From DATLGB01 sp038318085 (GTDB taxonomy: Bacteria; Actinomycetota; Thermoleophilia; Solirubrobacterales; Solirubrobacteraceae): 7,951 nt of DNA. Position 1 is the stretch's first letter; each line of letters opens with the position of its first letter. The stretch spans positions 1 through 7,951 of the forward strand of contig JBBQBV010000161.1 in NCBI GenBank assembly GCA_038318085.1, given 5' to 3'. Below the pieces are notes generated by a model. The model worked only from the letters and a program-made list of their open reading frames with translations. It had not been told where the DNA came from and did not search any database. The translations under genes and the position numbers were made by a program. Of the stretch, positions 1 to 5,331 are shown piece after piece.

Positions 1-2
1 AG

Positions 3-140
3 CAGCAGGTCGAGGTCGGCGAGCATCGAGGCTCCTCCATGGAGTCGGCGGTGACAGAACGCACCGCCGACTTCGACCTGACTGCTTATGTCCCCTTCGA
101 CCCGGCCACAACACCACCGGCCGTGGAACTACTCATCTAG
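3..140 (+). CDS. C-terminal end of an unrecognised protein (cut by left window edge)
   Basis: The third forward frame is open from the window edge to a TAG at 138-140 and gives 45 residues ending in ...DLTAYVPFDPATTPPAVELLI. Codon use is G/C-rich at third positions, as in the clear genes of this window, so it reads as the tail of a real gene whose body lies to the left. There is an internal ATG at 39, but no good ribosome binding site before it, so a separate small gene is less likely. I recognise no family, motif or membrane segment. A short hairpin begins directly after the stop. Confidence 0.4.
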   Translation, partial: QQVEVGEHRGSSMESAVTERTADFDLTAYVPFDPATTPPAVELLI

Positions 141-164
141 AAGCGGCCGGTCGATCAGCCGCTT
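141..164 (+). terminator. Possible hairpin just after the left-edge stop codon
   Basis: AAGCGGC (141-147) and GCCGCTT (158-164) are perfect 7-bp inverted repeats around a 10-nt loop, starting at the base after the TAG. No T-run follows, so an intrinsic terminator of the classical kind is not shown. High-GC actinobacteria do use hairpins without T-tracts. Confidence 0.3.
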
Positions 165-487
165 GATCGTCCCACGCTGGGTCTGCTGACGCCGCTCTGT
201 GCCAGGGCGCGTGACCGGCCGCGTGCCGTGTCATCACGCACGCTCGGGCCGGTTCTCGTCAACGAACGGGGCTCGATGCGCCCTGGCCGGTGGCTGAGCA
301 ACCGGCAGGGACCCCGCGGACCGGCGGTTAGGAGGTGGGCGTGTCTGCGCCTGAGCATCGCCGACCGCACGGCGGGCGGGCGCCATCCGCCGCTCCAGCT
401 CCCCTGCCGGCCTTCGGCTGTTCGGCGATCGCCCCGTTCGGGGCTGGGAGCTGGCGCGTGCGTTGTCGCCGCGGCTCGCCTACCGGC
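165..487. other. Gene-poor stretch without a convincing gene
   Basis: Several overlapping open frames exist on both strands, but their products are Arg/Pro/Ala-rich low-complexity strings, typical of non-coding frames in high-GC DNA. Two things stand out. One is a strong Shine-Dalgarno-like AGGAGGT at 330-336, four bases before a GTG at 341 that is in the same frame as the first half of the ssb remnant. The other is a nested inverted-repeat element at 395-454. Confidence 0.5.
395..454. repeat. Nested inverted-repeat element
   Basis: CCAGCTCCC (395-403) and GGGAGCTGG (446-454) are a perfect 9-bp inverted pair enclosing 42 bases. Inside lie the 10-bp palindrome GGCGATCGCC (424-433), a small CCCCG/CGGGG hairpin (432-443) and a 4-bp GCCG/CGGC hairpin (406-418). 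As RNA or a cruciform, the outer stem could close a multi-branched fold. It lies upstream of the ssb remnant. High GC content makes chance pairing common, so a function is not established. Confidence 0.35.
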
Positions 488-699
488 AACGGCCGCCTCG
501 CTCGCGACGTCGAGCTGCGCAGCACCCACGGCAGGGACAGGTCGCGACCGTCCGCGTGGCCAGCGATCGCCGCGACCGCCAAGCGGACCCCGTCCACGTC
601 GACCTGATCCTCTGGCGCGGCCAGGCCGAGGCGGCCGCCGCGCACCTGGTCAAGGGCGAGGCCGTCGCCTTCTCCGGGCGCTTTGAGCCGCGGGAGCGT
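488..699 (+). pseudogene. ssb: Frameshifted, 3'-truncated remnant of single-stranded DNA-binding protein
   Basis: Two frames together spell an SSB OB-fold. Frame 2 (488-532) encodes NGRLARDVELRSTHG, matching the first strand region (GRLTRDxELR). Frame 1 (535-699) then continues GQVATVRVASDRR, and from Trp codon 613 WRGQAEAAAAHLVKGEAVAF followed by SGRFEPRE. The pattern W-x3-A-E-x5-L-x-K-G-x2-V-x3-G-R is the SSB family signature. The frame change falls between 532 and 535 (GGCAGGGACAG); removing two bases, or adding one, restores a continuous fold. The usual last strand and the acidic C-terminal tail are missing: homology stops near 699, where the promoter of the downstream regulator begins. 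SSB binds single-stranded DNA in replication and repair; this copy cannot make a normal protein. An upstream start is unresolved; GTG 341 is in frame with the first half but would add about 50 low-complexity residues. Confidence 0.75.
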
Positions 700-707
700 G
701 GTATTGT
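699..707 (+). promoter_or_regulatory. Extended -10 promoter for a leaderless arsR-type transcript
   Basis: TGG (699-701) directly precedes TATTGT (702-707), giving a TGn-extended -10 box of the TAnnnT type. The GTG start of the regulator lies 7 bases downstream (715), the expected transcription start, and there is no Shine-Dalgarno sequence at a workable distance. This suggests a leaderless mRNA, common in actinobacteria. No convincing -35 box is seen, as often with extended -10 promoters. Confidence 0.5.
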
Positions 708-723
708 TCACTATGTGGTTAAC
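706..723. promoter_or_regulatory. Candidate operator dyad over the start codon
   Basis: GTTCACTATGTGGTTAAC is an imperfect 18-bp dyad: 6 of 9 positions pair, with outer arms GTT/AAC exact. It overlaps the last base pairs of the -10 box, the predicted transcription start and the GTG codon. A dimeric winged-helix repressor bound here would block transcription, so it is a reasonable autoregulatory site for the ArsR-type protein it precedes. No second copy was found to support it. Confidence 0.35.
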
Positions 724-1029
724 GATCCATTCAAGGCACTCTCACACCCCATACGCCGCGGCATCGTCGAACGGCTCGCCGCAGGTCCGGCGACAGTCGG
801 CGACGCCACGTCCGGCTTCGGGGTGTCCAAGCCCGCGATCTCCAAGCACCTGAAGGTGCTGGAGGAGACCGGTGTCGTGACGCGCGTGATCGAGGGCCGG
901 ACCCACCGGCTCTCGCTCGACACGCATGCGATGAGCGAGGCAGCCGACTGGATGGATCGTCAGCGCGCCCTCTGGGGGCGCCTGTTCGCCGTCGTCGACG
1001 AGTACCTCAAGGAGGGCAAGCCGCAATGA
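715..1029 (+). CDS. ArsR-type winged-helix transcriptional regulator
   Basis: A 104-residue protein starting at GTG 715 (MVNDPFKALSHPIRR...). The opening 'DPFKALSHPIRRGIVERLAAG' pattern is the ArsR/SmtB first helix. Residues about 26-50 form the DNA-binding helix-turn-helix (VSKPAISKHLKVLEETGVV) and 51-68 the wing (TRVIEGRTHRLSLD). The frame is open further upstream, but that part is the ssb remnant; the GTG fits the family length and a leaderless promoter. There is no cysteine anywhere and no ELCVCD-type metal site, so metal sensing is unlikely. This matches the ArsR subgroup found with AHSA1/SRPBCC genes. The stop overlaps the next start (ATGA, 1026-1029), so it heads a three-gene operon and probably represses it. 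The inducer is unknown. Confidence 0.9.
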   Translation: MVNDPFKALSHPIRRGIVERLAAGPATVGDATSGFGVSKPAISKHLKVLEETGVVTRVIEGRTHRLSLDTHAMSEAADWMDRQRALWGRLFAVVDEYLKEGKPQ

Positions 1030-1697
1030 GCACCCCATCGATCGTGCCGCCCCAGGAATGGGAGACCGCGCGCGAAGCGCTGCTCGTGAAGGAGAAGGAG
1101 CTGACCCGCGCCCGCGACGCGCTGGCCGCCGAGCGACGGCGGATGCCGAGGATGGCCGTGGAGAAGCAGTACGCGTTCGAGGGTCCGGATGGCCCGGCGG
1201 GCCTGCTCGACCTGTTCGCGGGGCGCCGTCAGCTGATCGTCTACCGCTTCTTCTTCGAGCCCGGCGTGGCCGGCTGGCCTGACCGTGGTTGCGCCGGATG
1301 CTCCTTTCTCGCCGACCAGGTCGCCCACCTCGCTCACCTCAACGCCCGCGACACCACGCTCGCCTTCGTTTCGCGCGCCCCGCAGGCGGACATCGAGCGA
1401 TGGAAGACGCGCATGGGCTGGGAGATCCCCTGGTTCAGCCTCACCGACGACTTCGACGCGGACTTCGGCGTGGATGAGTGGCACGGCACGAACGCATTTC
1501 TCCGTGACGGCGACCGGATCTTCCGGACCTACTTCATCAACAACCGCGGTGACGAGGCCGTGGGGAGCACCTGGAGCTACCTCGACCTCACCGCGCTCGG
1601 GCGCCAGGAGGAGTGGGAGGACTCGCCGGAGGGCTACCCGCAGACCCCGCCGTATCAGTGGTGGAACCTCCACGACCAGTACGAGCCCGGGGCATGA
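1026..1697 (+). CDS. DUF899 family thioredoxin-like protein
   Basis: A 223-residue protein of the usual DUF899 length. The N-terminal helix (about 8-42) precedes a thioredoxin-like fold. Family hallmarks are seen: LIVYRFFFEPG (70-80), the W-P-D-R-G-C-x2-C segment with Cys89 and Cys92, FLADQVAHLAHLNARDT (94-110), VSRAP (115-119), MGWEIPWFS (130-138) and the C-terminal TPPYQWWNLHDQY (207-219). The CxxC pair suggests a thiol-redox role in the cytoplasm; no signal peptide or membrane segment is visible. The biochemical activity of the family is not established to my knowledge. The ATG lies inside the ArsR stop (ATGA) with AGGAGGGCAAGCC upstream as ribosome binding site. It shares the next ATGA overlap with the AHSA1 gene, so the three are translationally coupled. 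Confidence 0.9.
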   Translation: MSTPSIVPPQEWETAREALLVKEKELTRARDALAAERRRMPRMAVEKQYAFEGPDGPAGLLDLFAGRRQLIVYRFFFEPGVAGWPDRGCAGCSFLADQVAHLAHLNARDTTLAFVSRAPQADIERWKTRMGWEIPWFSLTDDFDADFGVDEWHGTNAFLRDGDRIFRTYFINNRGDEAVGSTWSYLDLTALGRQEEWEDSPEGYPQTPPYQWWNLHDQYEPGA

Positions 1698-2131
1698 ACG
1701 ACAACACAACGCTGCGCATCGAGCGCACCTACCAAGCGCCCGCGCAGGCGGTCTTCGACGCGTGGACGAGCGAGGAGGTGATCCGGCGTTGGTGGCACGC
1801 CGAGCACGACTGGGAGACGACCGAGGCGGAGGTCGACCTGCGCGTGGGCGGCGCCGTACGCGTGGTGATGCGCAACCCCCACGGGGACGCCGAGTATGGC
1901 GGCGGCGGCACCTATACCGAGATCGCCGCCCCGACCCGCCTGGCGTTCACCTGGCTCTGGGACGGCAACACGACGCGGCAGCTGATCGAGCTCGACTTCG
2001 AGGAGACCGAGGGTGCCACGACGGTCCGCTTCACCCACAGCGGTCTCTGGGATGAGGCGGCCGTGCGCTCGCACGAGGACGGGTGGGGCAGGTGCTTCGA
2101 CAACCTGGAGCGCACACTCGTGGCGGCGTAG
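1694..2131 (+). CDS. AHSA1/SRPBCC domain protein
   Basis: A 145-residue protein that is a single START/Bet v1-like domain of the AHSA1 (Aha1-C-like) type. Visible family marks: RIERTYQAPAQAVFDAWTSEEVIRRWW (8-34), the turn GGAVRVVM (52-59), GGTYTEIAAPTRLAFTW (71-87), and the closing helix HEDGWGRCFDNLERTL (127-142). Such domains form a hydrophobic ligand cavity; many members are annotated only as 'activator of Hsp90 ATPase homolog' or polyketide-cyclase-like, and the ligand here is unknown. The ATG at 1694 overlaps the DUF899 stop (ATGA), with GAGCCCGGGG as a modest ribosome binding site. The open frame extends upstream to 1613, but that part overlaps DUF899 and is not needed by the family. 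Together with ArsR and DUF899 it forms a recurrent actinobacterial gene set, probably derepressed by an unknown signal. Confidence 0.9.
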   Translation: MNDNTTLRIERTYQAPAQAVFDAWTSEEVIRRWWHAEHDWETTEAEVDLRVGGAVRVVMRNPHGDAEYGGGGTYTEIAAPTRLAFTWLWDGNTTRQLIELDFEETEGATTVRFTHSGLWDEAAVRSHEDGWGRCFDNLERTLVAA

Positions 2132-2136
2132 AGCCG

Positions 2137-2355
2137 TCAGGCGGCCGGCTCGAACACGACCTCGCCGTGCGGCTCTCCTTCGCGCACCGCGACCACCTGC
2201 CAGTGCCCGGTATCGAGTTCCAGAACGGCGCCGGCGCCGGCCACCAGCGTCGTATCGTCCTCGAGGTGCAGCTTGGCGGTGACGCCGTCGCGCTGCTCGC
2301 CGCCCACCTGGCCGCGCTTGATGTTGTAGCTGTCGATCTCGGTCTGCTCGGCGGT
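2137..2355 (-). CDS. Small unrecognised protein, 5' end unresolved
   Basis: The minus strand from about 2355 to the TGA at 2137 encodes AEQTEIDSYNIKRGQVGGEQ, then RDGVTAKLHLEDDTTLVAGAG, AVLELDTGHWQVV and AVREGEPHGEVVFEPAA. Third positions are almost all G/C, so this part is probably coding. It looks like a small beta-rich domain. The start is unclear: GTG 2307 gives 56 residues without a ribosome binding site; the frame is open to ATG 2598, but that stretch overlaps a plus-strand coding remnant and looks non-coding. Two ATGs at 2377 and 2368 (MDAMDDDN...) lie in another frame, so a one-base frameshift near 2355-2365 may have damaged the start. It ends 5 bases after the AHSA1 stop, convergent to that operon. 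No family recognised. Confidence 0.4.
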   Translation of the reverse strand, partial: TAEQTEIDSYNIKRGQVGGEQRDGVTAKLHLEDDTTLVAGAGAVLELDTGHWQVVAVREGEPHGEVVFEPAA

Positions 2356-2415
2356 TGTCGTCGTCCATCGCGTCCATCGGTGGGTGGAGGTGTTCGCGGT
2401 GACCGCCGCACCTGA

Positions 2416-2643
2416 GGCTCTGCCGGCGGATCCTCCTCGGCCGATGAACTGAGCATCGCGCCGAGGATCCGCGGCAGCGCTTTGGCGGTCAACCTGGCTG
2501 ACATGAACCCAGCTGGGATCGCGCATGCCATGACGCCCGTGATGCGACACAACGTCGCAACGAACGACGAGCAGTTCGTCCGAAACCTCACGGCGCACCT
2601 CGAAGCCGCGACCGCGCGGTCGCGATCACGTAGCGCGACGTGA
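2416..2643 (+). pseudogene. C-terminal gene remnant, SRPBCC/cyclase-like
   Basis: Forward frame 1 is open from 2416 to TGA 2641-2643 and reads LSIAPRIRGSALAVNLADMN then PAGIAHAMTPVMRHNVATND and EQFVRNLTAHLEA. The ending 'M-T-P-x-M-R-x-x-V...L-x-x-x-L-E' resembles the closing helix of SRPBCC/polyketide-cyclase-like proteins (TPxxRRxV...LKxxLE). There is no start codon that would give a whole domain; the first ATG (2503) leaves 46 residues. It is therefore a tail without a body. After about 2613 the reading becomes Arg/Ser-rich and probably leaves the original gene. The family assignment is weak. Confidence 0.3.
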
Positions 2644-2735
2644 CCCGGAACGCGTCCGGGTCCTCGTTGCCCGCCTCGTAGATCGCGAGCATCCGCTGCT
2701 GCAGCGCCTCGCCCTCGCCGCGACGCCACGCGACG
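2588..2735 (-). pseudogene. C-terminal remnant of an unrecognised protein
   Basis: On the minus strand a frame ending in TGA at 2590-2588 reads RRGEGEALQQRMLAIYEAGN then EDPDAFRVTSRYVIATARSR and LRGAP. Codon use is strongly G/C3-biased and the peptide is balanced and helical, so it looks like genuine former coding sequence. The frame is open only back to a stop at 2785-2783 and has no ribosome binding site; the only ATG (2692) would leave 34 residues. It overlaps the plus-strand remnant ending at 2643 tail to tail. I do not recognise the family. Confidence 0.3.
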
Positions 2736-2859
2736 CCGGTTGGGAGCCGACGTGGAGGCCATCTCAGACGCTGCGCATCACGTCACCGACGAGCGCCCTG
2801 ACGCCGTCGCGGCGCTCGTCGCACGGATGTCCGTCCAACCTCCAGATCCTCCGCGGTGA
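2734..2859 (+). pseudogene. C-terminal remnant resembling an alpha/beta-hydrolase
   Basis: Forward frame 1 reads RRLGADVEAISDAAHHVTDE then RPDAVAALVARMSVQ, ending at TGA 2857-2859. The order 'V-E-x-I-x-D-A-A-H-H-V-x-x-E-R-P-D-A-V-A-A-L-V' matches the C-terminal segment of alpha/beta-hydrolases around the catalytic histidine (usually G-H-x3-x-E-x-P). Here the Gly before His is Ala. Only the last 40 or so residues are present; upstream the frame dissolves into Arg/Pro-rich noise. No catalytic serine or acid is present, so it cannot be functional. Confidence 0.35.
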
Positions 2860-3059
2860 GCGGCGCGAGGTCTGCTACAGCGACGGCGCCACCGGCTTCA
2901 ACGTGCTGCGGGTGGCGAAGCCGGTCTGGCTCCACCCGGATCATCGGGATCCGGCGCGGCAGGGTCCGCTACGTGGCCATCACCGGGTCGCGTACGATCG
3001 CCCGACCCCAGCTGCTGCGCCGCTACCTGCGCGACGCCGGCGTGAGTCCCCGCCGCTGA
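2837..3059 (+). pseudogene. Frameshifted C-terminal remnant of an unknown (possibly secreted) protein
   Basis: Two frames read on from each other. Frame 2 from 2837 gives NLQILRGERREVCYSDGATG FNVLRVAKPVWLHPD (to about 2941). Frame 3 then gives GIRRGRVRYVAITGSRTIAR PQLLRRYLRDAGVSPRR, ending at TGA 3057-3059. The second part, with 'G-R-V-R-Y-V-A-I' followed by a helical tail, resembles the end of small beta-strand domains of exported actinobacterial proteins of unknown function. The frame change lies around 2930-2960. A GTG start at 2856 in frame 3 gives 67 residues with no ribosome binding site. It ends 35 bases before the amidohydrolase start. Family not identified. Confidence 0.35.
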
Positions 3060-3076
3060 CGGCAGCCGGACCGTCC

Positions 3077-3086
3077 AGAGAAGGAG
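3077..3086 (+). promoter_or_regulatory. Ribosome binding site of the amidohydrolase
   Basis: AGAAGGAG at 3079-3086 lies 8 bases before ATG 3095, a near-consensus Shine-Dalgarno sequence at the best spacing. It decides the start at 3095 over the upstream open frame, which belongs to a decayed gene. No clear promoter is seen; a TACGAT at 2993-2998 fits a TAnnnT -10 box but lacks a supporting -35 box. Confidence 0.7.
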
Positions 3087-3094
3087 TCGCACGC

Positions 3095-4552
3095 ATGAGC
3101 AGTGACGCCGCCACGATCGAGCCGGGCCGGCCGATCGTCCTGCGCCGGGGCACGGTGCTGACCATGAACGACGCGCACGACGTCCTGCATGACGCCGACG
3201 TCCTCGTGATCGGCGACAAGATCGCCGGGGTCGGCCCGGGCCTCGAGGCGCCGGAGGGGGCGTACGAGATCGACGCCTCCGACGGCATCGTGATGCCGGG
3301 GATGATCGACACCCACCGGCACATGTGGCAGACGGCGCTGCGCGGCTACGGCGCCGACTGGACGCTGGCGCAGTACTTCGTCTTCTTCTACCTCGAGTGG
3401 GGCAAGATCTTCCGCCCGCAGGACATCCACGCGGGCAACCTGCTGTCGGCGATCGAGTCGCTCGACGCCGGCGTGACGACGACCGTCGACTGGTCTCACG
3501 GGCTGCAGACCGTCGACCACGCCGACGCGGCCGTCGATGCGCTGCAGGCGGTCCCCGGCCGCTTCGTGCTCGCCTACGGCAACATCCAGCAGGGCCCGTG
3601 GGAGTGGGCGACGTCAAAGGACTTCCGCTCCTTCGTCGACCGCCGCTTCACGAACGGCGACGACATGCTCGGCTTCCAGATGGCCTTCGACGTCACGGGC
3701 GACCCGGCGTTCCCCGAGCAGGAGGCGTTCAAGGTCGCGCGAGAGCTCGGGGTCCCGGTGACGACGCACGCGGGCGTGTGGGGCGCGACCAACGACGACG
3801 GCATCCGGCTGATGCACGAGCACGACTTCATGGCGCCCGGCCAGATCTACGTCCATGCCGCCACGCTCACCGAGGACTCCTACCACCGCATCGCGGCGAC
3901 GGGCGGCTCGGTGTCGGTCTCGACGGAGAGCGAGCAGAGCGCCGGCCAGGGCTACCCGCCCACCTGGCAGCTGCGCAAGCACGACATCCCGGTCTCGCTG
4001 TCGATGGACACGAGCGTGTGGTGGAGCGGCGACCTCTTCTGCGCGATGCGCTCGACGCTCGGCGCCGACCGCTCGCGCGAGCACCTCGAGGCGCACGCGA
4101 AGCAGGAGACGGTCACCAACCACCACCTGCGCGCCGAGCAGGTCGTCGACTGGGCGACCCGCGGCGGCAGCAGGGCGCTGGGCAAGGACGGGGAGATCGG
4201 CAGCCTCGAGGAGGGCAAGAAGGCCGACGTCGTGCTCGTCAAGAACGAGCACTCGCCGGTCATGTTCCCGATCCTGCACCCCTACGGCCACGTCGCCTTC
4301 CAGGCGCAGCGCGGGGACGTGCACACCGTGCTCGTCGACGGGCGGGTGGTCAAGCACGACGGCAGGCTCGTCGGCATCGACCTCGGGCAGGCCCGCCGGG
4401 CGGTCGAGGAGACCGTCGAGTTCGCGCAGCGGGAGCTCGGGGACGACGTCTGGCGGAGCGGGATGCACCCCGAGATCCCCGAGGCGAAGATCCTCCAGAA
4501 CCCGTACCAGTACACCGAGTGGGACGCCGGGGAGGCGCAATGGAAGCGATGA
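3095..4552 (+). CDS. Amidohydrolase family enzyme (ATZ/TRZ, cytosine-deaminase-like)
   Basis: A 485-residue cytoplasmic metal-dependent hydrolase of the COG0402 type, which deaminates or dechlorinates rings and related substrates. The N-terminal beta-sandwich part is 13-68 (IVLRRGTVLTMND, ending in GIVMPGMIDTHRH). Metal ligands can be placed at His74 and His76 (D-T-H-R-H-M-W), His225 (TTHAG), His254 (YVHAATL) and Asp305 (SMDTSVWW). The second half of the sandwich is about 364-425 (GEIGSLEEGKKADVVLV...VLVDGRVVKHDG), followed by a 55-residue tail. Length is normal for the family. His74-Arg-His76 carries an Arg between the ligands and is followed by MWQT, a subgroup mark unlike the HQH/HMH of triazine hydrolases I recall. 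It is first in an operon with a ring-cleavage dioxygenase and an FAH-family enzyme, so it probably removes an amino or halogen group early in an aromatic or heterocyclic pathway. Exact substrate unknown. Confidence 0.88.
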   Translation: MSSDAATIEPGRPIVLRRGTVLTMNDAHDVLHDADVLVIGDKIAGVGPGLEAPEGAYEIDASDGIVMPGMIDTHRHMWQTALRGYGADWTLAQYFVFFYLEWGKIFRPQDIHAGNLLSAIESLDAGVTTTVDWSHGLQTVDHADAAVDALQAVPGRFVLAYGNIQQGPWEWATSKDFRSFVDRRFTNGDDMLGFQMAFDVTGDPAFPEQEAFKVARELGVPVTTHAGVWGATNDDGIRLMHEHDFMAPGQIYVHAATLTEDSYHRIAATGGSVSVSTESEQSAGQGYPPTWQLRKHDIPVSLSMDTSVWWSGDLFCAMRSTLGADRSREHLEAHAKQETVTNHHLRAEQVVDWATRGGSRALGKDGEIGSLEEGKKADVVLVKNEHSPVMFPILHPYGHVAFQAQRGDVHTVLVDGRVVKHDGRLVGIDLGQARRAVEETVEFAQRELGDDVWRSGMHPEIPEAKILQNPYQYTEWDAGEAQWKR

Positions 4553-5331
4553 GCACGGTCCGCACCGGTCGCGTGGAGGGCGTCGTGAACGACGCTCTGG
4601 CAGCGCTCCACGAGGTGCTCGAGCGACACCGTGTGACTGAGCAGGAGTGGCACGCGGCGCTCGCGTTCCTGACCGAGGTCGGGCGGGCCGACGAGTTCAT
4701 CCTCCTCTCCGACGTGACGCGGATGTCAGTGCTGATCGACGCGATGGAGCACGGCGGGGACGAGTCGGGCGCGACGGCGACCGACGTGGAAGGGCCGCTC
4801 TACGTCGACGACCCGCCGTGGCGGAAGCCGCCGGTGAAGGTCTACGAGGACTACGAGGGGATGGGCGACGCCGACGTCCTCTTCGTGCGCGGGTCCGTGA
4901 CCTCGACCGACGGCACGCCGCTCCCCGACGCGGTCATCGACATCTGGCAGACGGGCCCGAACGGCGGCTACGACATCTGGGACGAGCGCCAGCCCGAGTT
5001 CAACTTCCGCGGGCGCTGGCGCGTGGAGGACGAGGGCGGCGCCTACGAGTTCCAGACGATGCTGCCGAAGCCCTACACGGTGCCGACTGCGGGACCCGTC
5101 GGCCGCTACCTGGAGGCGATGGGTCAGCACCCGTGGCGGCCGGCGCACATTCACTTCAAGGTCGCGGCGCCCGGGCACCACCCGCTCGTCACGCAGGTCT
5201 TCTTCCCCGACGACCCGTATCTCGAGAACGACACCATCGGCGCGGTGAAGGCGGCGCTCGTGCGGACGGTGGAGCCGGAGGGCGACCACCTGGCCTGCCC
5301 GTTCGACATCGTGCTGCGCCCGGACATTTGA
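4549..5331 (+). CDS. Intradiol ring-cleavage dioxygenase (catechol/hydroxyquinol 1,2-type)
   Basis: A 260-residue non-heme Fe(III) dioxygenase that opens a 1,2-dihydroxylated ring between the hydroxyls to a muconate or maleylacetate-type product. The N-terminal helical dimerisation part is about 14-66 (LERHRVTEQEWHAALAFLTE...LSDVTRMSVLID). The catalytic beta-sandwich starts near 80 (VEGPLYVDDPPW), with RGSVTSTDGTPLPDAVIDIW (114-133). Expected iron ligands are Tyr141 (GGYDIW), Tyr176 (KPYTVPTAGPVG), His200 and His202 (RPAHIHF); Arg197 matches the conserved active-site Arg. The text around Tyr176 looks most like hydroxyquinol 1,2-dioxygenases, but specificity cannot be fixed. Two starts are possible: ATG 4549 overlaps the amidohydrolase stop (ATGA), ATG 4540 adds three residues. 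GGGGAGG (4529-4535) is 4 bases from the first and 13 from the second, so the choice is open. Downstream it overlaps the FAH gene. Confidence 0.92.
   Translation: MSTVRTGRVEGVVNDALAALHEVLERHRVTEQEWHAALAFLTEVGRADEFILLSDVTRMSVLIDAMEHGGDESGATATDVEGPLYVDDPPWRKPPVKVYEDYEGMGDADVLFVRGSVTSTDGTPLPDAVIDIWQTGPNGGYDIWDERQPEFNFRGRWRVEDEGGAYEFQTMLPKPYTVPTAGPVGRYLEAMGQHPWRPAHIHFKVAAPGHHPLVTQVFFPDDPYLENDTIGAVKAALVRTVEPEGDHLACPFDIVLRPDI

Noticed and set aside
463..714. Longer version of the ArsR-type protein starting at TTG 463
   Set aside because: The upstream part matches SSB, not a regulator, and contains the promoter of the regulator.
960..1709. 249-residue minus-strand open frame
   Set aside because: It is antisense to DUF899, whose family motifs are unmistakable; no motif was seen on the minus strand.
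2641..2665. Possible terminator formed by CCCGGAACGCGTCCGGG
   Set aside because: The stem is short, it lies within the minus-strand coding remnant, and no T-run follows on either strand.
3614..4540. 308-residue minus-strand open frame antisense to the amidohydrolase
   Set aside because: Composition is Val/Leu/Arg/Asp-rich noise mirrored from the G/C3 pattern of the real gene.
3325..4548. Upstream extension of the dioxygenase frame through the amidohydrolase
   Set aside because: The amidohydrolase is clear in the other frame, and intradiol dioxygenases do not carry a 400-residue Arg-rich N-terminal part.
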